From: an uncultured Collinsella sp.
GTDB taxonomy: Bacteria; Actinomycetota; Coriobacteriia; Coriobacteriales; Coriobacteriaceae
Assembly: GCA_949294785.1 (NCBI GenBank)
Contig: CASFIQ010000095.1
Span: 1 to 34,683, forward strand
DNA: 34,683 nucleotides
Reading direction: 5' to 3'
Position numbers and translations under genes: made by a program. Below, in pieces: positions 30,893 to 34,683 of the stretch. The notes beneath the pieces were generated by a model. That model was given only the letters and a program-made list of their open reading frames with translations. It had not been told where the DNA came from and made no database searches. Every line of letters begins with the position of its first letter. The stretch's first letter is position 1.

Positions 30893-33460
30893 ATGGGTTT
30901 CGCCTTGGGCTCGCCGTCGAAACGCTTTGCCCTCCTGCGCGTCGCAGCCGCCTGGACGCTTCCCCTCGTGCTGGGGCTGTGCTGCGGCATATCCCTCCCC
31001 CAATCCGTGTTCGCTTTGACTGAGGAGGCATCCTCCGTAGCCGCCACGATGGAGCAGCAAGTAGCCGAGGCAGAGCAGCAAACGGCCGCGGCAGAGCCGC
31101 AGGCGGACGACGCCGATGCGCCGACAAGCCCCGTCACATACGACCCCGCCGACGTGGCGGCCAAGCCGATCGCCGGCGAGTTCGACCACTCACCCATCTA
31201 TAGCAGCCAGATCAAGGCGATATCGAAGTCCTCCGGAGAGCCGCTCGAGCTCCCCGGTGAGTTCCGGTGGCAAGACCCCGATTGCGAACCTATGGATATC
31301 GTCTACTTCGACGAAAAGGGCAGCTACACAAAGACCGCGGTGTTCGTCCCCGACAATCCCTCGGCGAACAAGGAATTCACGGTAGATGTAACCATCGAGA
31401 TGGCCGCCGGCCCGTTCGACATCGAGGGCGGTGTACCGGGACGAGACTACGAGTACGTTTCCGTGATGGGGCTCGTCGTATTCACCAATACGCCGCTGAC
31501 CATCTCCACCGACCCAGATGGCTACAGCGTGGTGGACGGGGTCTCCACGTTGACGGGCATCGTGGTCAGCGGCGGCGCTGACCTCACGCTGAACAACCTG
31601 CATATCGACCCCGTTATGGACCCGTCGCAAGACGAATATGCCCTCTCCGCCCTCACCCTCCTCCCTTCGGTCGAGGAAGAAAACGAGGGCACGGTCGCAG
31701 ACGTCACGCTTACCCTGCAGGGTGACAACACGGTCTCTGCCGAAGACGGCGCCGCGGTGAACATATGGGAGAACGTTGCCCTCACCATCCGGGGCGAAGG
31801 CTCGCTCACCGCGCGCTCCGCCGGCACGCACCTCGCCGAAGACCCCGATAGCGCAGGCGCCGGGATCGGCGGCGATAGCTGGACCCACTGGGACTGCGGG
31901 ACCATCGTCATCGAGGGAGGCACCATCCACGCAATCGGCAGCGGCGACTGCGCGGGCATCGGCGCCGGCAACGACGGCGTTGTCGAGAACATCCGCATCG
32001 AAGGCGGCAACATCGATGCCAAGGCGGGCAACGAGGACGCCTGCCCCATCGGCGCCGGCGCGGGCGGCAACGGCGTCGCGGGTGTGACGATCACGGGCGG
32101 ATGCTTCGCCGACTACGGCCTCGCCGACAACAGCGTCTACGGCGTGCCACTTGCCACGGGCGGCGTCGTAGTGTTCAACAGCAGTGCCGATCTCGAAACG
32201 TTCTTCACCTTTCCCGTGCGCGTCGTGGTCCCGGTCGAGAGCTCCGAGACCGACTACACCGCGGACCTAATCCGCCAGGCCGTCACCGGTGACTACGTGT
32301 TCACCGACCCCGAAGGCGACGTCTACGACGAGGTCACCGGGGAAGTGGTGGCCGGAAGCCTGAAATGGGAGGACGGCGGCTTCTACGCGGAAGAAGTCGG
32401 CGAATACGAGGCGCGGGTGCTTTTCGTTCCCGACGATGTGAGCCTGCCCTCCGCCTACTTCACCGTAACGATCAACGTGGCCGAACCCGCCTTCATCGTC
32501 GAGGGCGGCGAGCGAGGCGTGGACTACGGCCTCTCCGCCGACTCGCTCACGCTGTACACCGACACACCGATCACGGTGAGCATGAACGAGGACGGCTACG
32601 GCGTAGTAGACGGCGTGGCGACCAAGACGCACATCGGCGTCGTAATGATCGAGGGCGACGGCAACCCCACGATCACCCTGCGCGACGTGCGCATCCGCGA
32701 GGAGGGCAACGGCCGCGCACCGCTGGACGTGAACCATCTGGATGAGGACGCCGTGACGACCATCATCCTCGAGGGCGAGAACGAGCTGGTCAATGTCACC
32801 CCGCGCGCGGCCGCCCTCAACAATAATGGCAGCTATCCCATTGTGATCCGCGGCACGGGCTCGCTTGTGGCTGAGAGCGTGGGCGACCAGCCCGCCATCG
32901 GCGGCGCCCCCTTCAACGAAGAGTTCGCGCCTGCGCACCCCGTCATCCGCATCGAGGGCGGCACGATCACGGCGAGGGCCACCGGCGACGGCGCGGGCAT
33001 CGGCTCCGCCGCCGGCGTCGACGCGCCCACGATCGAGATCGCGGGCGGTTACATCGACGCCTCCTCCGCCGGTGGCGGCGATCCCATCGGCGCCGGTGCA
33101 CCCGCTGACGCCGCCGCGCGCACCGCGGCCGGCACCACCGCTGCCGATGCGGCAAGCGTGACCATCACGGCCGGCTACTTCGCCGATACGAGCGCTCCTG
33201 CCACCGACCTGGCGCGCGCGAATACCGTCTACGGCATCACCCCGGCCTCACCCGCGAAGGTGTGGGAGAACAAGGACGCCGCGACCGCGAAGGCCTACCC
33301 GGTCTACGTCGCCAAGACCGAGATCAAGCCCGCCGGCACCGGCAACACCTCGGGCTCTCTGGCAGCCACCGGGGACACGGTAGCGCCCCCGATTGCCGGC
33401 GCTGCCCTTCTCGCAGCGTGCGGTGCGGCGCTGATCGTCGGTGCGCGCAAGCGCATCTAA
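30893..33460 (+). CDS. Wall-anchored surface protein with duplicated Ig-like plus beta-helix modules
   Basis: The 855-residue secreted protein has a signal peptide (1-41, cleavage after SVFA) and an LxxTG-like sorting signal: LAATG (823-827), a hydrophobic helix and the tail ARKRI. Between them lie two copies of one module offset by about 359 residues. Each has an Ig-like strand block (about 110-172 and 470-530), a link (FDIEGG.PGRDY at 175 and FIVEGGERGVDY at 534; DGYSVVDGV at 209 and DGYGVVDGV at 567) and a right-handed beta-helix-like region with GAGIG and IEGGTI repeats. The beta-helix parts resemble carbohydrate-binding or pectate-lyase-like folds, but no catalytic motif is recognisable, so adhesion or glycan binding is inferred. 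The ATG at 30893 follows GGGGAAGAGG. It is probably anchored by a sortase. Confidence 0.85.
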   Translation: MGFALGSPSKRFALLRVAAAWTLPLVLGLCCGISLPQSVFALTEEASSVAATMEQQVAEAEQQTAAAEPQADDADAPTSPVTYDPADVAAKPIAGEFDHSPIYSSQIKAISKSSGEPLELPGEFRWQDPDCEPMDIVYFDEKGSYTKTAVFVPDNPSANKEFTVDVTIEMAAGPFDIEGGVPGRDYEYVSVMGLVVFTNTPLTISTDPDGYSVVDGVSTLTGIVVSGGADLTLNNLHIDPVMDPSQDEYALSALTLLPSVEEENEGTVADVTLTLQGDNTVSAEDGAAVNIWENVALTIRGEGSLTARSAGTHLAEDPDSAGAGIGGDSWTHWDCGTIVIEGGTIHAIGSGDCAGIGAGNDGVVENIRIEGGNIDAKAGNEDACPIGAGAGGNGVAGVTITGGCFADYGLADNSVYGVPLATGGVVVFNSSADLETFFTFPVRVVVPVESSETDYTADLIRQAVTGDYVFTDPEGDVYDEVTGEVVAGSLKWEDGGFYAEEVGEYEARVLFVPDDVSLPSAYFTVTINVAEPAFIVEGGERGVDYGLSADSLTLYTDTPITVSMNEDGYGVVDGVATKTHIGVVMIEGDGNPTITLRDVRIREEGNGRAPLDVNHLDEDAVTTIILEGENELVNVTPRAAALNNNGSYPIVIRGTGSLVAESVGDQPAIGGAPFNEEFAPAHPVIRIEGGTITARATGDGAGIGSAAGVDAPTIEIAGGYIDASSAGGGDPIGAGAPADAAARTAAGTTAADAASVTITAGYFADTSAPATDLARANTVYGITPASPAKVWENKDAATAKAYPVYVAKTEIKPAGTGNTSGSLAATGDTVAPPIAGAALLAACGAALIVGARKRI

Positions 33461-33484
33461 TCCAATAAACGCGTCTCAAGGGAA

Positions 33485-33528
33485 GCGGGCGCGCGGTGAT
33501 TGAACATCATCGCGCGCCCGCAAATCTT
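33485..33528. terminator. Bidirectional terminator between surface protein and glycerate kinase genes
   Basis: A perfect 11-bp GC stem (33485-33495 with 33511-33521) is extended inward by TGAT/ATCA. On the plus strand AAATCTTTCTC follows; on the minus strand TTCCCTT follows. It lies between two convergent genes and can serve both. Confidence 0.75.
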
Positions 33529-33542
33529 TCTCCGCCCGTCGC

Positions 33543-34683
33543 TCACATAAGGTACGCGCGCACCGCGGTCTCGCCCGCGACGACGAGGTTCGCCCGCGTC
33601 TCCCCCGCCGTCATGGCGCGCTCGAGCGGCATGGGGCGCCGGCAGATGGAGAGGACCAGATCCACGCCCTCCTCGTAGACGGCATCGACATCGTCCGCAC
33701 GGCCGCCGCCGAGCGCGACCACCCGGGCGCGCGGGTTCTGGCGCTTGGCGCGCCGCGCCACACCCACCGGGACCTTGCCGGAGGCGGTCTGCTCGTCGAT
33801 CATCCCCTCGCCGGTGATGACCAGATCGGCCGCTGCCGCCGCCTCGTCGAACCCCACGATGTCGAGCACCGCATCGATGCCGGATTTGAGGCTGCCGCCC
33901 AAGGCGAGCACCGCCGCACCCAGACCGCCCGCGGCGCCCGCCCCCGGCACGCCCGGAAGCGAGCGGAACGCGGGGTCTACGACCTTGCGGCACGCGGCGT
34001 CGAGCAGCGCCCCATAGGCAACCATATCCTGTTCGAGCTTGGGGAACTCGGGCGAGGCGGGGTCGAGCCCCTTCTGCGGGCCGAAGACGGGCAACGCGCC
34101 GCGCGGGCCCACCAAGGGGTTCGAGACGTCGGTGAGTGCGATGAGCTCTGCGCCGGCAAGCGCGTCGAACGCCGGTGCGAGGTCGATCGCGGCGCAGGTG
34201 CGCACGCCGGACAGGCCGGGTGCGACATCCGCACCAGCGGCGTCCGTGATGCGCGCGCCGAGCGCCTGGAGAAAACCCGCTCCGCCATCGTTCGTCGCGC
34301 TGCCGCCCAAACCCAGGTAGATGCGCCGGGCACCCCGCGCGAGCGCGTCGCGCACGAGCTCGCCCACACCGTAGGTCGTGGCGGCGAGGGCCGCACCCCA
34401 GCTGCGGTCCGTAAGGGTGATGCCGGCGGCGCGCGCCATCTCCACCAGCGCGGCAGGTGCGCCGTCCGCATCGGTAAAGGCAAGGTAGGACGCCTTCACG
34501 CGCTGGCGCGCGGGCCCCGTCACCTCCCGGGTGACCAGCTCGCCCTCACGCACGGCGGCGCTCGCGTCGAGCGTGCCCTCGCCGCCGTCGGCGACCGGCA
34601 GGCAGGTCACCTGCGCGCCGGGCGCCACGTGGCGCACGCCCGCGGCGACGCCGTCGGCGACCTCGAGGCTCGTGGCCGACCCC
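33543..34683 (-). CDS. Glycerate kinase (5' end cut by window edge)
   Basis: About 380 residues are visible of a GlxK/GarK-type glycerate kinase, which converts D-glycerate to 2-phosphoglycerate (or 3-phosphoglycerate) with ATP. The N-terminal part at the window edge reads SLEVADGVAAGVRHVAPGA, then LPVADGGEGT, as in the family just after its start, so only about 12-15 residues are missing. GLGGSATNDGGAGFLQALGA, DVSNPLVGPRGA and FGPQKGLDP are diagnostic, and GEGMIDEQTASGKVP is the conserved loop near the C-terminus. An in-frame GTG at 34637 is not the start, because homology continues upstream of it. The stop is TGA at 33543-33545, beside the shared terminator. Confidence 0.93.
   Translation of the reverse strand, partial: GSATSLEVADGVAAGVRHVAPGAQVTCLPVADGGEGTLDASAAVREGELVTREVTGPARQRVKASYLAFTDADGAPAALVEMARAAGITLTDRSWGAALAATTYGVGELVRDALARGARRIYLGLGGSATNDGGAGFLQALGARITDAAGADVAPGLSGVRTCAAIDLAPAFDALAGAELIALTDVSNPLVGPRGALPVFGPQKGLDPASPEFPKLEQDMVAYGALLDAACRKVVDPAFRSLPGVPGAGAAGGLGAAVLALGGSLKSGIDAVLDIVGFDEAAAAADLVITGEGMIDEQTASGKVPVGVARRAKRQNPRARVVALGGGRADDVDAVYEEGVDLVLSICRRPMPLERAMTAGETRANLVVAGETAVRAYLM

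Overview
The window is about 34.7 kb of dense, GC-rich DNA with Gram-positive gene content. It has strong AGGAGG-type ribosome binding sites, a short 4.5S-type SRP RNA, an LTA-synthase-like enzyme, an OatA-like acyltransferase and a surface protein with an LxxTG-like anchor. Together with an Nramp-related Mg2+ transporter of the type I recall from Eggerthella lenta, this points to an anaerobic gut member of the Coriobacteriia, most likely Collinsella or a close relative. The taxon is an inference from gene content, not from a marker gene. No transposase, phage gene, tRNA or CRISPR array was seen; this is chromosomal core and near-core DNA.

Layout. 1-1258: end of hypD, then hypE ([NiFe]-hydrogenase maturation). 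1259-1456: an AT-rich spacer with two palindromes whose centres are 40 bp apart. 1457-2703: a Gph-like phosphatase and a convergent lipoprotein gene. 2845-6459: a nucleoside and pentose salvage group (pyrE, deoC, nucleoside hydrolase, ribokinase). 6795-9023: an OatA-like acyltransferase. 9046-9196: an inverted-repeat-bounded intergenic element. 9275-12425 (minus): an MgtE-like protein without recognisable pore motifs, followed by an Nramp-related Mg transporter, behind a long structured leader. 12747-15333 (minus): an operon of a YtxH protein, a PRC-barrel protein and a NodB-fold protein with its metal ligands replaced. 15402-16091: a stand-alone homologue of the cyanophycin synthetase N-terminal domain. 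16227-18701: a CNNM/CBS protein and a hemolysin III protein. 19014-21170: Kup K+ transporter with a clear terminator. 21335-24720: nitroreductase and LTA-synthase-like sulfatase, divergent. 24813-26323: a PTP-type phosphatase and a flavodoxin. 26606-30296: a heterodimeric ABC exporter. 30470-30586: SRP RNA. 30893-33460: a duplicated-module cell-wall protein. 33543-34683: glycerate kinase, cut by the window edge.

How the genes work together. A nucleoside hydrolase and ribokinase in one operon would release ribose and convert it to ribose 5-phosphate, beside deoC and pyrE. Divalent and monovalent cation handling is prominent: the Nramp-related transporter with its MgtE-like partner, the CNNM/CBS protein and Kup. 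Envelope functions are the OatA-like acyltransferase, the NodB-like protein, the LTA-synthase-like enzyme and the anchored surface protein.

The points most worth following are the two-gene Mg2+ module with a pore-less MgtE partner, the NodB pseudoenzyme with its YtxH and PRC neighbours, the orphan cyanophycin-synthetase N-domain, and the two inverted-repeat-bounded intergenic elements.
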